NCBI GenBank assembly: GCA_002412965.1
Contig: DHWB01000003.1
Span: 774,322 to 838,321 of the forward strand
Origin: Desulfomicrobium sp. UBA5193
GTDB taxonomy: Bacteria; Desulfobacterota; Desulfovibrionia; Desulfovibrionales; Desulfomicrobiaceae
DNA length: 64,000 bases
Direction of reading: 5' to 3'
Below the pieces are notes generated by a model. The model saw only the letters and a list, made by a program, of their open reading frames with translations. It was not told the origin of the DNA and did not search any database. Positions 49,861 to 58,361 of the stretch are shown here, in pieces; within the stretch, counting starts at the first letter, position 1, and every line of letters begins with the position of its first letter. The position numbers and the translations under genes were made by a program.

Positions 49861-50553
49861 TCAGAGCGGGGTGCGGGAACGCAGCAGGATGCTGCCGATG
49901 CCGCTGCCCTTGAGCTGCTCTTTGAGAGCCATGGTGGATTCCACCGTGCCCTGATGATGAACGTAGATGCGGTACCAGGTTTTGCCTTCATGGGTGGCCG
50001 TGACCACCGATGTCTTGAAGGTCCCCGGGTCAAGCTTTTTCAGAAAGGTCTGGGCCTGGTCCATGGAGGCCAGGGCCGCGACCTGATAGTTGAAGACAAA
50101 GACCTCGTCCTTGCCGCCAGGCGCGGTCGCTGCGATCGCTGCGGCCGGCGTCACTTGAGCCGCCGGGGCGGGGGGAGGGGTCTGCGTGGCGGGTTTGGCC
50201 GCAGTCGCGTTCTGGGGTTTGGGCGTCTCGACGGGTTTGGCAGGGGCCGCCTGGGCCATGGGCACGGAGCTTGGCCCCTGTTTCAGCTTGTCGAAGAATT
50301 CGAGTTCCTCACCCTTGAGTACTTCCTCGTTCTTTTCGGTCAGCAGGGGGAAATCCTCGGGCAGGACCTTTTGAGCCATCTCCATCGCCATTTTTTCGGG
50401 CTGATGCCCCCGGCCGACGATGACACCCAGAATGAAGGACCAGGCCATGCCGATGATGACCAGCGCGGCCAGGGACAAAAATCCGGATAAACCCAGCTGG
50501 AAGCCGAACTTCTTGTTCTCTTTCTTGGTGGTGCTTGTTTTGCGTGTAATCAT
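49861..50553 (-). CDS. SPOR-domain inner-membrane protein, 230 aa
   Basis: A short basic N-terminus, one membrane helix (about 22-47), a long Ala/Pro/Thr-rich linker (about 95-150) and a C-terminal SPOR domain (VFNYQVAALASMDQAQTFLKKL.. TWYRIYVHHQGTVESTMALKEQL). SPOR domains bind denuded septal peptidoglycan, so a role at the division site is plausible. It lies 23 bp after argS, in the same operon. Confidence 0.9.
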   Translation of the reverse strand: MITRKTSTTKKENKKFGFQLGLSGFLSLAALVIIGMAWSFILGVIVGRGHQPEKMAMEMAQKVLPEDFPLLTEKNEEVLKGEELEFFDKLKQGPSSVPMAQAAPAKPVETPKPQNATAAKPATQTPPPAPAAQVTPAAAIAATAPGGKDEVFVFNYQVAALASMDQAQTFLKKLDPGTFKTSVVTATHEGKTWYRIYVHHQGTVESTMALKEQLKGSGIGSILLRSRTPL

Positions 50554-50576
50554 GGTTTCACGGATTCGGGCTGCGC

Positions 50577-52232
50577 TTACATGCGCTCGGGAGCGTGAAC
50601 GCCCAAGAGATCAAGACCGTTCTTCAAAACTCCGGCCACGGCCCGGAACAGCAGGATGCGGGCGCGCAGCAGATCCTGATCGTCTCCGGACAGGATGTGG
50701 TGCACAGTGTAATAACGATGCAGCAGTCCCGCAAGTTCCATCAGGTAGTAACTGACATGATGGGGGGAAAGGGTGCGGGCCGCCAGCTCCAGCGTGTCCT
50801 CGAAGGAGTCCAGGGCCTTGAACAGAGCCTTGTCCTCGGGCGTGGTCAAAAGGGCCATGAGTTCGCGGGAAGGTTCGGGCAGCAGGACTCCCTGCTCCTC
50901 GGCCTTGCGCATCAGCGAACTGATGCGGGCGTGCGCGTACTGTACGTAATAGACCGGGTTGTCCATGGACTGCTGCTTGACCACGTCCAGGTCAAAATCC
51001 AGGTGCGAGTCGCTCTTGCGCGAGAGGAAGATGAAGCGGGCTGCGTCCACGCCCACCTCGGCGCAGACATCGGCCAGGGTCTCGAACTTGCCTGCGCGGG
51101 TTGACATGGCGATCTGCTCGCCGCCCTGGATCAGGTTGACGAGCTGGACCAGGATGACCTGCAGGGACTCGCGGTCCTTGCCCAAGGCCTCGATGGCGGC
51201 CTTCATGCGCGGCACGTAGCCGTGATGGTCCGCGCCCCAGATGTCGACCATCATGTCGAAGCCGCGCGCGATCTTGTTGTCGTGATAGGCGATGTCCGAG
51301 GCGAAATAGGTCAAAAGACCGTCGGACTTGCGCAGCACCCGGTCCTTGTCGTCGCCGTGGTCCGTGGACCGGAACCACAGGGCGCCGTCCTTCTCGTAGG
51401 CGCGGCCTTCGGCCAGAAGTCGGTTCAACGTCTCCTCGACCTGCCCGCCGTCGACCAGGCTTTTTTCCGAGAACCAATGCTGATGCTCGACCCGAAAATC
51501 GATCAGGTCCTGCTTGATGCCGTTCAGGATGTCTGTCATGCCGCGCTCGTAGCACAGGTCCAGGGCTTCTTCTTCGGGCAGATCCAATAGCGCCTTGCCC
51601 TTTTCGGCGAGTAAGGCGGCGGAGATGTCTTTTATGTATTCGCCCCGGTAGCAGTCCTCGGGAAATTCGATTTCGATGCCGCAGGCCTGCTGGTAGCGGA
51701 CCCATACGGCCAGGCCCAGCAGGCGCATCTGCCGGCCTGCATCATTCAGATAATACTCGGTTTCGACCTCATGACCCGTGAAACGAAGGATGCGCGTCAG
51801 GCTGTCGCCCACGGCCGCGCCACGGCCATGGCCGATGTGCAGGGGGCCGGTGGGGTTGGCGGAGACGTATTCGACCTGCACCTTGCGGCCCTGGCCGACG
51901 TTGATCCTGCCGAACTCGGCGTTCAGTTCAAGGGCGTCGAGGGCCACGTTCTGCCAGAATATGGGTTTGAAGGTAAAATTGATGAAACCCGGACCGGCAA
52001 TTTCGATGGCCGCGATCTCGGGGCATGCGGCCAAAAGCTCGTCCTTGAGGGCTTCGGCCAGGGCGCGCGGGTTCTGGCCCTTTTCCTTGGGCATGACCAT
52101 GGCGATGTTGGTGGCCATGTCTCCGTGCTGTTCGCTCTTTGGGGCTTCGATGGTGGTCTTGGCCGGGAGTTCGAAGCCCTTGGCCGCCATGAGGGCCGTC
52201 AGTTTGTCAAAAATATATTTCTTGGCTTTCAT
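50577..52232 (-). CDS. argS: Arginyl-tRNA synthetase, 551 aa
   Basis: Class I synthetase of the ArgS family: N-terminal Add1 domain, HIGH motif in PTGPLHIGHGRGAAVGD, DIAYHDNK and the IWGADHHGYVPRMKAA region, and the C-terminal anticodon-binding DALR domain ending LDLLGVHAPERM. The canonical KMSKS is degenerate (STRAGKF), as in many ArgS. Its start overlaps the fabD stop by four bases. Confidence 0.97.
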   Translation of the reverse strand: MKAKKYIFDKLTALMAAKGFELPAKTTIEAPKSEQHGDMATNIAMVMPKEKGQNPRALAEALKDELLAACPEIAAIEIAGPGFINFTFKPIFWQNVALDALELNAEFGRINVGQGRKVQVEYVSANPTGPLHIGHGRGAAVGDSLTRILRFTGHEVETEYYLNDAGRQMRLLGLAVWVRYQQACGIEIEFPEDCYRGEYIKDISAALLAEKGKALLDLPEEEALDLCYERGMTDILNGIKQDLIDFRVEHQHWFSEKSLVDGGQVEETLNRLLAEGRAYEKDGALWFRSTDHGDDKDRVLRKSDGLLTYFASDIAYHDNKIARGFDMMVDIWGADHHGYVPRMKAAIEALGKDRESLQVILVQLVNLIQGGEQIAMSTRAGKFETLADVCAEVGVDAARFIFLSRKSDSHLDFDLDVVKQQSMDNPVYYVQYAHARISSLMRKAEEQGVLLPEPSRELMALLTTPEDKALFKALDSFEDTLELAARTLSPHHVSYYLMELAGLLHRYYTVHHILSGDDQDLLRARILLFRAVAGVLKNGLDLLGVHAPERM

Positions 52233-53167
52233 GCCAGGGTCTCCTCGAGGGCGGCGGTCTGTTCCAGGGTGCTGACGGACAGGGTCTTGACCCCGTCCCG
52301 GTCCTTCAAAATCTGCGAGATCATGCGCGACAGGGTGCCTTTGGGGCCAAGTTCAACGAAGGCGCGCATGCCGTCCGCGTATTGGTTTTCAATGGTCTGG
52401 GTCCAGTGCACGGACGAGGTCATCTGCCGTTTCATGATGTCCTTCAGGGCCTGGCCGCTTGGTTCGGGCTTGGCCGTGACGTTCAGGTAAACGGGGATCT
52501 TCGGGTCCCGCCATTCGAGCTTGTCCATGTATTTTGCGAGTTCCAACCCGGCTTCGCTCATGTACGGGGAATGGAAGGCGTTGCTGACCGGCAGGACCAT
52601 GGCCCGGCCTTTGAGCGGCTTGACCCCGGCGCAGACGTGGTCCACGGCCTGGGCATGTCCGCTGATGACGAACTGGCCCGGAGTGTTGAAATTGGCGATG
52701 CGGATCTCCTGTCCGGTCAGCTTGGCGGCCGCCGCGACCAGTTCTTCGACCTGGGCCTGTTCCAGCTTCAATATGGCGGCCATGCGACCGTCCTGGTTGG
52801 TGGCGTCGCTCATCAGCTTGCCGCGCAGGCAGACCAGCTCCAGGGTCTGATCGAGGGACAGGGCCTGGGCCGTGAAGAGGGCGGAAAATTCGCCCAGGCT
52901 GTGCCCTGCGACTCCGCAGGGGCGCAATCTTTCGGCCAGGCAGCACCACAGGTTGATGTTGACAACAGTCAAGGCGGGTTGCAGATTCCGCGTCACCGCC
53001 ATGGCGTTTTCGTCACCGTCCCAATATATTTCTCGCAGCGGCAAGCCGCTGAAGCGTTCCGCTTTTTTCCACAAATCCATGGCATCGGACCAGTGTTCGG
53101 CCAGATCCCGGCCCATGCCGGGCTCTTGAGACCCTTGGCCGGGAAAAACTATACTTTGCATGCTCAT
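52229..53167 (-). CDS. fabD: Malonyl-CoA:ACP transacylase, 312 aa
   Basis: FPGQGSQEPGMG near the start and the active-site serine in GVAGHSLGEFSAL (about S90), with the catalytic His in SNAFHSPYM. It loads malonate onto acyl-carrier protein for fatty acid synthesis. GGAGG precedes ATG 53167 by three bases and ATG 53161 by nine; either could be used. It is not next to other fab genes but heads an operon with argS and the SPOR protein. Confidence 0.95.
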   Translation of the reverse strand: MSMQSIVFPGQGSQEPGMGRDLAEHWSDAMDLWKKAERFSGLPLREIYWDGDENAMAVTRNLQPALTVVNINLWCCLAERLRPCGVAGHSLGEFSALFTAQALSLDQTLELVCLRGKLMSDATNQDGRMAAILKLEQAQVEELVAAAAKLTGQEIRIANFNTPGQFVISGHAQAVDHVCAGVKPLKGRAMVLPVSNAFHSPYMSEAGLELAKYMDKLEWRDPKIPVYLNVTAKPEPSGQALKDIMKRQMTSSVHWTQTIENQYADGMRAFVELGPKGTLSRMISQILKDRDGVKTLSVSTLEQTAALEETLA

Positions 53168-53181
53168 CTTCCTCCAATCAA

Positions 53182-53209
53182 AAAACTGTGCTGCTTGTAT
53201 CCGCAGCAC
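53182..53209 (-). promoter_or_regulatory. Terminator-like hairpin in the fabD leader
   Basis: On the minus strand GTGCTGC (53209-53203) pairs with GCAGCAC (53194-53188) and AGTTTTTT follows directly, only a few bases before the fabD ribosome-binding site. If the promoter lies upstream, this is an attenuator-like element; otherwise it terminates antisense transcription of rsmG. Confidence 0.45.
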
Positions 53210-53269
53210 CCCCGCAGGTAAAGGGGAAATCCCCCACGGGGAGCGCCCCGCCTCGGGCAAGGAACGCCC

Positions 53270-53914
53270 ATGAACCCTACTCCTGACGCAGATCAGGTCG
53301 CCAGTTCGGCCGCGCGGCTTGGCCGCGTCCTCTCGGCCGAAGAGGCCCGCCTCTTGACCGTGTACCTGGCCCTTTTGGTCAAATGGAACAGTCGCATGAA
53401 CCTGGTCGGCCCCGCGACGTGGCCCGAAATTCTGGAGATCCTGATTCAGGATTCCTGGCATCTGGCCGACCTGCTGCAGACCCTCGCGCCCCAGCCGGGG
53501 CAGACTCTGGACCTGGGCGCTGGAGCCGGCCTGCCGGGCATTCCGCTGCGGGTCTTTTGGCAATCCGGCGAGTATTATCTGGTGGAACCCCGGCAAAAAC
53601 GCGCCATCTTCATGGAGCAGTCGGTTGCGCATATGAAGCTGCCGCGCACCAAGGTCATCTGCGGCCGCATGGAGACATTGCCTGCGGCCCGCCGTCAGGC
53701 GGATCTGATCGTCAGTCGCGCCTTCATGCCCTGGAAAAAGCTGCTGGCTGAAGTCCGGGGGTACCTTGCGCCGCAGGGGCGGGTGCTGGTCATGAGCAAC
53801 GAAACTTCCGACGAATCCGTGGAAGGGTATGCGCTGGAGCAGGTTCTGGACTACACGGTGGCCGGAAAGAAGCGCTTCTTCAGGCTATTCGTTCTTGGCA
53901 GGGAAGGCATCTGA
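53270..53914 (+). CDS. rsmG: 16S rRNA (guanine-N7) methyltransferase RsmG, 214 aa
   Basis: Family signatures are LVKWNSRMNLVGP in the N-terminal region, the SAM loop LDLGAGAGLPGIPL (about 76-89), and VEPRQKRAIF. RsmG methylates N7 of G527 in 16S rRNA. In many genomes it sits near gidA; here it is divergent from fabD. Its 3' end overlaps the convergent small gene by 30 bp. Confidence 0.93.
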   Translation: MNPTPDADQVASSAARLGRVLSAEEARLLTVYLALLVKWNSRMNLVGPATWPEILEILIQDSWHLADLLQTLAPQPGQTLDLGAGAGLPGIPLRVFWQSGEYYLVEPRQKRAIFMEQSVAHMKLPRTKVICGRMETLPAARRQADLIVSRAFMPWKKLLAEVRGYLAPQGRVLVMSNETSDESVEGYALEQVLDYTVAGKKRFFRLFVLGREGI

Positions 53915-54094
53915 AAGATTGGGCATGAGCAGTCGAGTGGCGACCTTGTCGACCTCCTCGGCCAGATCCATGAAGCGCTCAAGATATTCGAGAATCTCCA
54001 TCTTCCGATCCTCGGCGGAGTAGCCGTAATCCTCCTCCAATTGGCCGGAGGTCAGGTATTCTTCGAATTCGTTCAGGAATTTTTCATTGATCAT
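53885..54094 (-). CDS. Small acidic protein, 69 aa
   Basis: ATG 54094 with AAGGAAA upstream. The product is helical and acidic, with FLNEFEEYL, YGYSAEDRKMEILEYLERFMDLAEEV and no cysteine or membrane segment. I do not recognise the family. Its 3' end overlaps the end of rsmG on the other strand by 30 bp, which is tolerable for a real convergent gene. Confidence 0.6.
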   Translation of the reverse strand: MINEKFLNEFEEYLTSGQLEEDYGYSAEDRKMEILEYLERFMDLAEEVDKVATRLLMPNLSDAFPAKNE

Positions 54095-54243
54095 GGGACT
54101 TTCCTTGCGATCTGGCGGCGTTTCAACCGGCCCTACCTGCCACAAGAGTCCCGCGTGGTCAAAGAGCCCGCATGGGGTTTTTCAAGAATCTTTTTGAGTT
54201 AAGGCGGTTGTAATTTTCACCCAAATTTTTTTTGAGGCCTCGA

Positions 54244-54280
54244 TCGAAGGTAAGTCAAAGGAAGACTTGATACCTTTCGA
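54244..54280. repeat. Hairpin element, left copy (pairs with 56201-56220)
   Basis: The 20 bases 54249-54268 (GGTAAGTCAAAGGAAGACTT) agree with 56201-56220 at 18 of 20 positions. Around it, TCGA-AGGTA and TACCTTTCGA close a long hairpin with an AAGTC/GACTT core. The two copies bracket the Fic gene. Confidence 0.65.
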
Positions 54281-54387
54281 CCCTTAATATGCTGCCGCCG
54301 GGCACGGAGCCGAAGGGGGCTCAGGGGGAGAGCGTTGCCGAAGGTGGGGTTTAATTATTGCGTGTTGTAAACTCCGCACTGCTGATG

Positions 54388-54429
54388 AAAAAATACCGCC
54401 GGACTGTATAGGTTCGGCGGTATTTTTTT
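54388..54429. terminator. Bidirectional terminator
   Basis: AAAAAATACCGCCG (54388-54401) and CGGCGGTATTTTTT (54415-54428) form a perfect 14-bp stem with T-runs on either strand. No protein gene ends near it: the 54095-54795 gap otherwise contains only the hairpin repeat and a short remnant ORF. It may end a small RNA. Confidence 0.8.
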
Positions 54430-54549
54430 GGCTGAGGTGTGGAGTTGTGGACGTATTGTTTGGGAAAATGTTTTTTTGCCATGATTATCCGTTAGAAAAG
54501 TGGCTTGATCGAGAGATGATCCGGCTTGATGTTGGAATCGGGGCTTTAG

Positions 54550-54657
54550 ATGAAGACTAAAGAATCGCTGTTTGCGCTGTTCCTCAAGGAGAACAAGGAC
54601 TGCGTCCGCATAGGTGCGTTCATAGGCGCGGCGGAACTTGCATTTTTATGTGCGTAA
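54550..54657 (+). pseudogene. Short ORF, 35 codons, possible gene remnant
   Basis: A continuous frame MKTKESLFALFLKENKDCVR followed by IGAFIGAAELAFLCA. No ribosome-binding site and no recognised family. It lies on the left side of the Fic segment and could be the fragment of a gene broken by insertion. Confidence 0.25.
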
Positions 54658-54795
54658 TCTCTCCGCGTTCATCTTGGGAAATCTAACCGTCCCTTCAGGA
54701 AATCCTATTGATTTTTCCTTCGCTGTTCCTTAATTTAGGATGTGTTGATAAGATAAAATAAACGAGAGCCTTATTTTAGGTTCGTGGAAGGCGGG

Positions 54796-55965
54796 ATGAA
54801 ACGGGAATTCCAAGGCAGATATGTGATCATTTCGACGGTGGGGGAGAAGGCTCAAGCCTTCGTACCGGCCAATCTGCCTCCGCGTCCGCCCATCGACTGG
54901 ACGCCTGAGTTGCGGAACAAGTTCGACCAAGCGCTGCTGGCACTTGGGCGACTGGACAGCGTTTCGACCCTGCTGCCGGATACTTCACTCTTCCTCTACA
55001 TGTACGTCCGAAAAGAAGCGGTGCTCTCTTCCATGATCGAGGGGACGCAGTCCTCACTGTCCGATCTGCTGCTCTACGAATTGGACCAGGAACTCGGCGT
55101 GCCGTTAGATGACGTGAGGGAAGTCAGCAATTACGTCGCGGCTCTCGACCACGGCCTTCGTCTGCTGGAGGGAGGACTGCCGCTGTCGCTACGGTTGTTC
55201 CGCGAGATCCACGGTGTGCTTCTGACCAAGGGCCGCGGCAGCGGCCTGACGCCGGGCGAGTTCCGGCGCAGCCAGAACTGGATCGGCGGCACCCGTCCGG
55301 GCAATGCGGCTTTCGTCCCGCCCCCCGCCGAATATGTGCTTGAGTGCATGAGCCGGCTTGAGCTTTTCCTCCACGACCAGCCCGAGCCGACCCCGGTGCT
55401 GCTTAAGGCGGCGTTGGCTCATGTGCAGTTCGAGACTATCCATCCGTTCCTCGATGGCAACGGCCGTCTGGGGCGGTTGCTCATCACCCTGCTTCTTTGC
55501 GAGCAGCACGTACTTCGACAGCCGATGCTCTATCTCAGCCTCTACTTCAAAGCTCACCGTCAGTACTACTACGAGTTGCTCAACACTGTGCGACTGACCG
55601 GCGACTGGGAAGCCTGGCTCGACTTCTTCGCCGAGGCGGTCATCGTCACCGCCACCCAGGCGGTGGAAACAGCGCAGCAGCTCCTCGACCTCATAAACCG
55701 TGACCGTGACAGGATCATGGACCTCGGTCGAGCGTCGGCATCCACTCTGCAAATTCACCGGGCACTCATGGAACACCCCATCGCCACTTCCAGGTCGCTG
55801 GTAGAGAAGACCGGCCTCACCCCGGCAACCGTCAACAAGTCCCTCGCTCACCTGGAACAGCTCGGCATCGTCAAGGAGCTGACCGACCGGAAGCGCAACC
55901 GGCTATTCAGTTATGCGGACTATATCGAGATCATGAGTCTAGGCACGGAACTGCCAGACAGATAG
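54796..55965 (+). CDS. Fic-domain protein with N-terminal inhibitory motif and C-terminal winged helix, 389 aa
   Basis: The Fic motif HPFLDGNGRLGR is at 216-227, complete for AMP transfer. The auto-inhibitory (S/T)xxxE(G/N) motif reads SSMIEG at 78-83, making this a class II Fic enzyme. A C-terminal winged-helix region (about 325-380; SRSLVEKTGLTPATVNKSLAHL) is typical of this large bacterial subfamily. It AMPylates an unknown protein and may act as a regulator or toxin. ATG 54796 has GGAAGG nearby. The gene lies between two hairpin repeats and next to tRNA-Leu, in a region suggesting transfer. Confidence 0.93.
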   Translation: MKREFQGRYVIISTVGEKAQAFVPANLPPRPPIDWTPELRNKFDQALLALGRLDSVSTLLPDTSLFLYMYVRKEAVLSSMIEGTQSSLSDLLLYELDQELGVPLDDVREVSNYVAALDHGLRLLEGGLPLSLRLFREIHGVLLTKGRGSGLTPGEFRRSQNWIGGTRPGNAAFVPPPAEYVLECMSRLELFLHDQPEPTPVLLKAALAHVQFETIHPFLDGNGRLGRLLITLLLCEQHVLRQPMLYLSLYFKAHRQYYYELLNTVRLTGDWEAWLDFFAEAVIVTATQAVETAQQLLDLINRDRDRIMDLGRASASTLQIHRALMEHPIATSRSLVEKTGLTPATVNKSLAHLEQLGIVKELTDRKRNRLFSYADYIEIMSLGTELPDR

Positions 55966-56045
55966 GTACTTTTTACAATGGCCACAGTGTATATTTGTCA
56001 GCCGGCCTATCCAAGCCCAGCGCTCATCACATAGACAATCTATCC

Positions 56046-56099
56046 ATGTTCATTATTTACGAATGTTCAAAAATCATGTTCACAACTCAACAATGAACA
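56046..56099. repeat. Iterated ATGTTCA heptamers
   Basis: ATGTTCA occurs at 56046-56052, 56063-56069 and 56076-56082, and the inverted TGAACA at 56094-56099, spaced 13-17 bases apart in AT-rich DNA downstream of the Fic gene. This could be a binding array or low-complexity coincidence. The rest of 55966-56287 shows only the right hairpin repeat. Confidence 0.4.
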
Positions 56100-56200
56100 C
56101 GCACTGGTCCAAGTGAGCTGCCTGCGCGCTTATATTTTACAAGGGTCATGACCCAATTGAAAATAAGATTCTGAAAAATTTATTGCGGCTCCAGTCGGAG

Positions 56201-56220
56201 GTAAGTCAACGGCAGACTTA
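56201..56220. repeat. Hairpin element, right copy
   Basis: GGTAAGTCAACGGCAGACTT with GGT/ACC extension of the AAGTC/GACTT stem. It is 18 of 20 identical to 54249-54268 in the same orientation; together they flank the Fic gene. Confidence 0.65.
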
Positions 56221-56288
56221 ACCCTTTTTGCGAGACGGAAGTGATCGAGACCTTGGGGAGCTTGGAGAAATGTGACTTCAAAGGTGAC

Positions 56289-56329
56289 AAAAAAGAAGGG
56301 TCTGCGACCTGTTAAGCTCGCAAACCCTT
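56289..56329 (-). terminator. Terminator of tRNA-Leu
   Basis: On the minus strand AAGGGTTTGCGA pairs with TCGCAGACCCTT (12 bp with one wobble) and CTTTTTTG follows. It lies just downstream of the tRNA. Confidence 0.88.
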
Positions 56330-56337
56330 GATTTTGA

Positions 56338-56423
56338 TGGTACCGGAGGCGAGACTCGAACTCGCAAGGGGTTGCCCCCGGTGGATTTTGAGTCCACTGC
56401 GTCTACCATTCCACCACTCCGGC
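56338..56423 (-). tRNA. tRNA-Leu (anticodon CAA)
   Basis: 86 nt on the minus strand: acceptor GCCGGAG / CTCCGGT, D arm with GGTGG..GGTAGACGC, anticodon stem GTGGA-CTCAAAA-TCCAC with CAA in the loop (reads UUG), a long class II variable arm (GGGGGCAACCCC), the T loop GTTCGAGTC, and an encoded CCA. The variable arm identifies Leu. It sits at the right edge of the Fic segment, as many integration sites do. Confidence 0.96.
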
Positions 56424-56791
56424 GTGAGGAGCAGTTCTTATTGAAGCCGCTTTTCAAAGTCAACCGGATTCATGGAAAAAATTCCCGCAGGCCTCAATTA
56501 TTATCCGCACTCTCGTTGAATTTTTCCGCCAGTCGCCGCCAGGCGAGCCGCTTCATCAGATTTCTCATCGAAGCACTTTTCTCTCCACAAAAAACTTGTG
56601 TGTTCAGCCGAGTCCATTTTGTCTTTGATCTGCATTCATTCAAAATACACGTTTTGCAAATGGTCATGGATTTGTTATTGTTGACGAGCGGGCAATGCCT
56701 GGATCAGGAATCTGCTCCCGGACAATTTTCACGAAAACACTTGGGCGCCGACCCGAAAACCGGTCGAACACAAAAAGACGGAGCACAGAAT
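56424..56791. other. Intergenic region upstream of cytochrome gene
   Basis: 368 bp; the frame open across it on the plus strand is antisense to the tRNA at its left end and carries no domain. The promoters of tRNA-Leu (minus) and the cytochrome gene (plus) must lie here. I see no further feature. Confidence 0.5.
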
Positions 56792-57046
56792 ATGCAAAGA
56801 AATCGGGCATTGACTCTTGTCCTGTTGGCCGTCCTCATGACCTCCGGTGGCTGTGCCTATCGCTACTATCTTGGCATGCATGGCCCATCGATCACCAGAT
56901 CACCGGAAATTCACACCGCTTCGATTAAAGAAGACGCCCAGTGCCTTGAATGCCATTCTCCGGTGAATCATTCCGGGAATGCGCCGATTACCAGTCATCC
57001 GGATTTCACAGGCTGCATCAAGTGTCACCAAGGCCCAGTGAAATGA
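56792..57046 (+). CDS. Small diheme c-type cytochrome, exported, 84 aa
   Basis: An N-terminal hydrophobic signal (ALTLVLLAVLMTSGGC; the Cys could be a lipobox, although the preceding residues are atypical) and two CxxCH heme motifs, CLECH and CIKCH, with additional His residues as potential axial ligands. It would be a periplasmic electron carrier. GGAG lies nine bases before ATG 56792. It is small compared with tetraheme cytochrome c3. No redox partner is adjacent. Confidence 0.82.
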   Translation: MQRNRALTLVLLAVLMTSGGCAYRYYLGMHGPSITRSPEIHTASIKEDAQCLECHSPVNHSGNAPITSHPDFTGCIKCHQGPVK

Positions 57047-57259
57047 CGGCCGAGCAAGAAGGCTGGGTGTCTGCGTGATGCTGGTAGTTGAACATTTGAA
57101 CCGTCCTGAGGCGATGGTTTTCCTTCAGTCAGTTGAACAGAGTCGTCAGACGAATTAAACAGGGCGGCTTCCGCTGATAGGGAGTTTCCCCAAGGGAAGG
57201 CCGGATTCAAAAGTTGCTGACTTGCGGGCCGCCTTTCCAAAATTTATCGGAGTTGTGAT

Positions 57260-58237
57260 ATGTTTCTTGCGATTTCAGCGGTCGTGGTTGGTTTGGTGCT
57301 CCTTGTCTGGAGCGCCGATCGTTTTGTGGATGGATCCGCTTCGACAGCGCGGCATTTTGATATGCCACCACTTTTGATTGGCATGGTTATCGTCGGTTTT
57401 GGTACTTCCGCTCCGGAGATGCTCGTTTCCGCGCTTGCGGCCATGCAGGGAAATCCCGGCATTGCCCTTGGGAACGCCTATGGTTCCAACATTACGAATA
57501 TCGCGCTCATTTTGGGCCTGACGGCGCTCATCAAGCCCATCAACGTGCATTCCCGCATCCTGCGCCAGGAATTGCCGATCCTCGTCGCCGTGACGCTTCT
57601 GGCCGCCGGGCAACTCTATGATGGCGAAGTCTCCCGCATGGATGCATGGGGGCTTTTGGGCGTATTCGGAGTGCTCATGGCGTGGACCGTTTGGCAGGGC
57701 CTGCGGGAAAAATCGGATGCCCTGGGCATCGAGATGGAGCAGGAGATGCGCGACAGCGTAATGCCGTTGCGCAAAGCGCTTGTCTGGCTGGTTTTGGGGC
57801 TGGCCATGCTGATCGCCAGTTCCCGTATCCTGGTCTGGGGTGCCGTTGAAATTGCCAGTATTTTCGGAGTCAGTGACCTGATTATCGGCCTGACTGTCAT
57901 CGCCGTCGGCACTTCGCTTCCCGAATTGGCCTCCTCGATCATCGCCGCGCGCAAAGGTGAGCATGACATTGCCCTGGGGAACATCATCGGTTCCAATTTT
58001 TTCAATACGCTGGCAGTGGTCGGCTGTGCGGGAATCATATCCCCCATGGCCGCAGGGCCGGAGGTTTTCTCCCGGGATATCATGGTCATGACGGCGCTCA
58101 CCGTGTCGCTCTTTGTCCTCGGATATGGGTTTCGAGGCCCGGGATTGGGGAGAATCAACCGGTACGAGGGGGTTTTTCTGCTGGCGTGCTATATCGCCTA
58201 CAACGCAAGCTTGGTCGTGAGCGTTTTCGGGGGCTGA
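57260..58237 (+). CDS. CaCA-family Ca2+/cation antiporter (YrbG type), 325 aa
   Basis: About ten membrane segments in two inverted repeats, each with the alpha motif: GFGTSAPEMLVSALAAMQGNPGIALGNAYGSNITNI and AVGTSLPELASSIIAARKGEHDIALGNIIGSNFFNT. The G-x-S-x-P-E and GN..GSN residues form the ion site. It exchanges Na+ or H+ for Ca2+ at the inner membrane. CGGAG precedes the ATG. The 57047-57259 gap shows nothing but a weak GGCGGC/GCCGCC pairing. Confidence 0.92.
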   Translation: MFLAISAVVVGLVLLVWSADRFVDGSASTARHFDMPPLLIGMVIVGFGTSAPEMLVSALAAMQGNPGIALGNAYGSNITNIALILGLTALIKPINVHSRILRQELPILVAVTLLAAGQLYDGEVSRMDAWGLLGVFGVLMAWTVWQGLREKSDALGIEMEQEMRDSVMPLRKALVWLVLGLAMLIASSRILVWGAVEIASIFGVSDLIIGLTVIAVGTSLPELASSIIAARKGEHDIALGNIIGSNFFNTLAVVGCAGIISPMAAGPEVFSRDIMVMTALTVSLFVLGYGFRGPGLGRINRYEGVFLLACYIAYNASLVVSVFGG

Positions 58238-58276
58238 TAATTCAAACGCCGTCCGTAACCGCCAGATTTACGCAAC

Positions 58277-58316
58277 AACAAAGCCCCCGGATCATCATGA
58301 CCGGGGGCTTTGTTGT
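58277..58316. terminator. Bidirectional terminator
   Basis: CAACAAAGCCCCCGG (58277-58291) and CCGGGGGCTTTGTTG (58302-58316) pair perfectly over 15 bp between two convergent genes, the antiporter and the rhodanese. T/A content at the stem base is moderate. Confidence 0.85.
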
Positions 58317-58361
58317 GTGGTGCCGGTTACATGTCCGGCACAGCTCTTTGGGATGATTGAG

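Noticed and set aside
49018..50490. 490-residue plus-strand ORF
   Set aside because: It runs across the agmatinase and SPOR genes in antisense, and its Gly/Arg/His-rich text has no domain.
56372..57046. 224-residue ORF including the cytochrome
   Set aside because: Its first part is antisense to tRNA-Leu and intergenic DNA; only the C-terminal 84 residues have heme motifs and a signal peptide.
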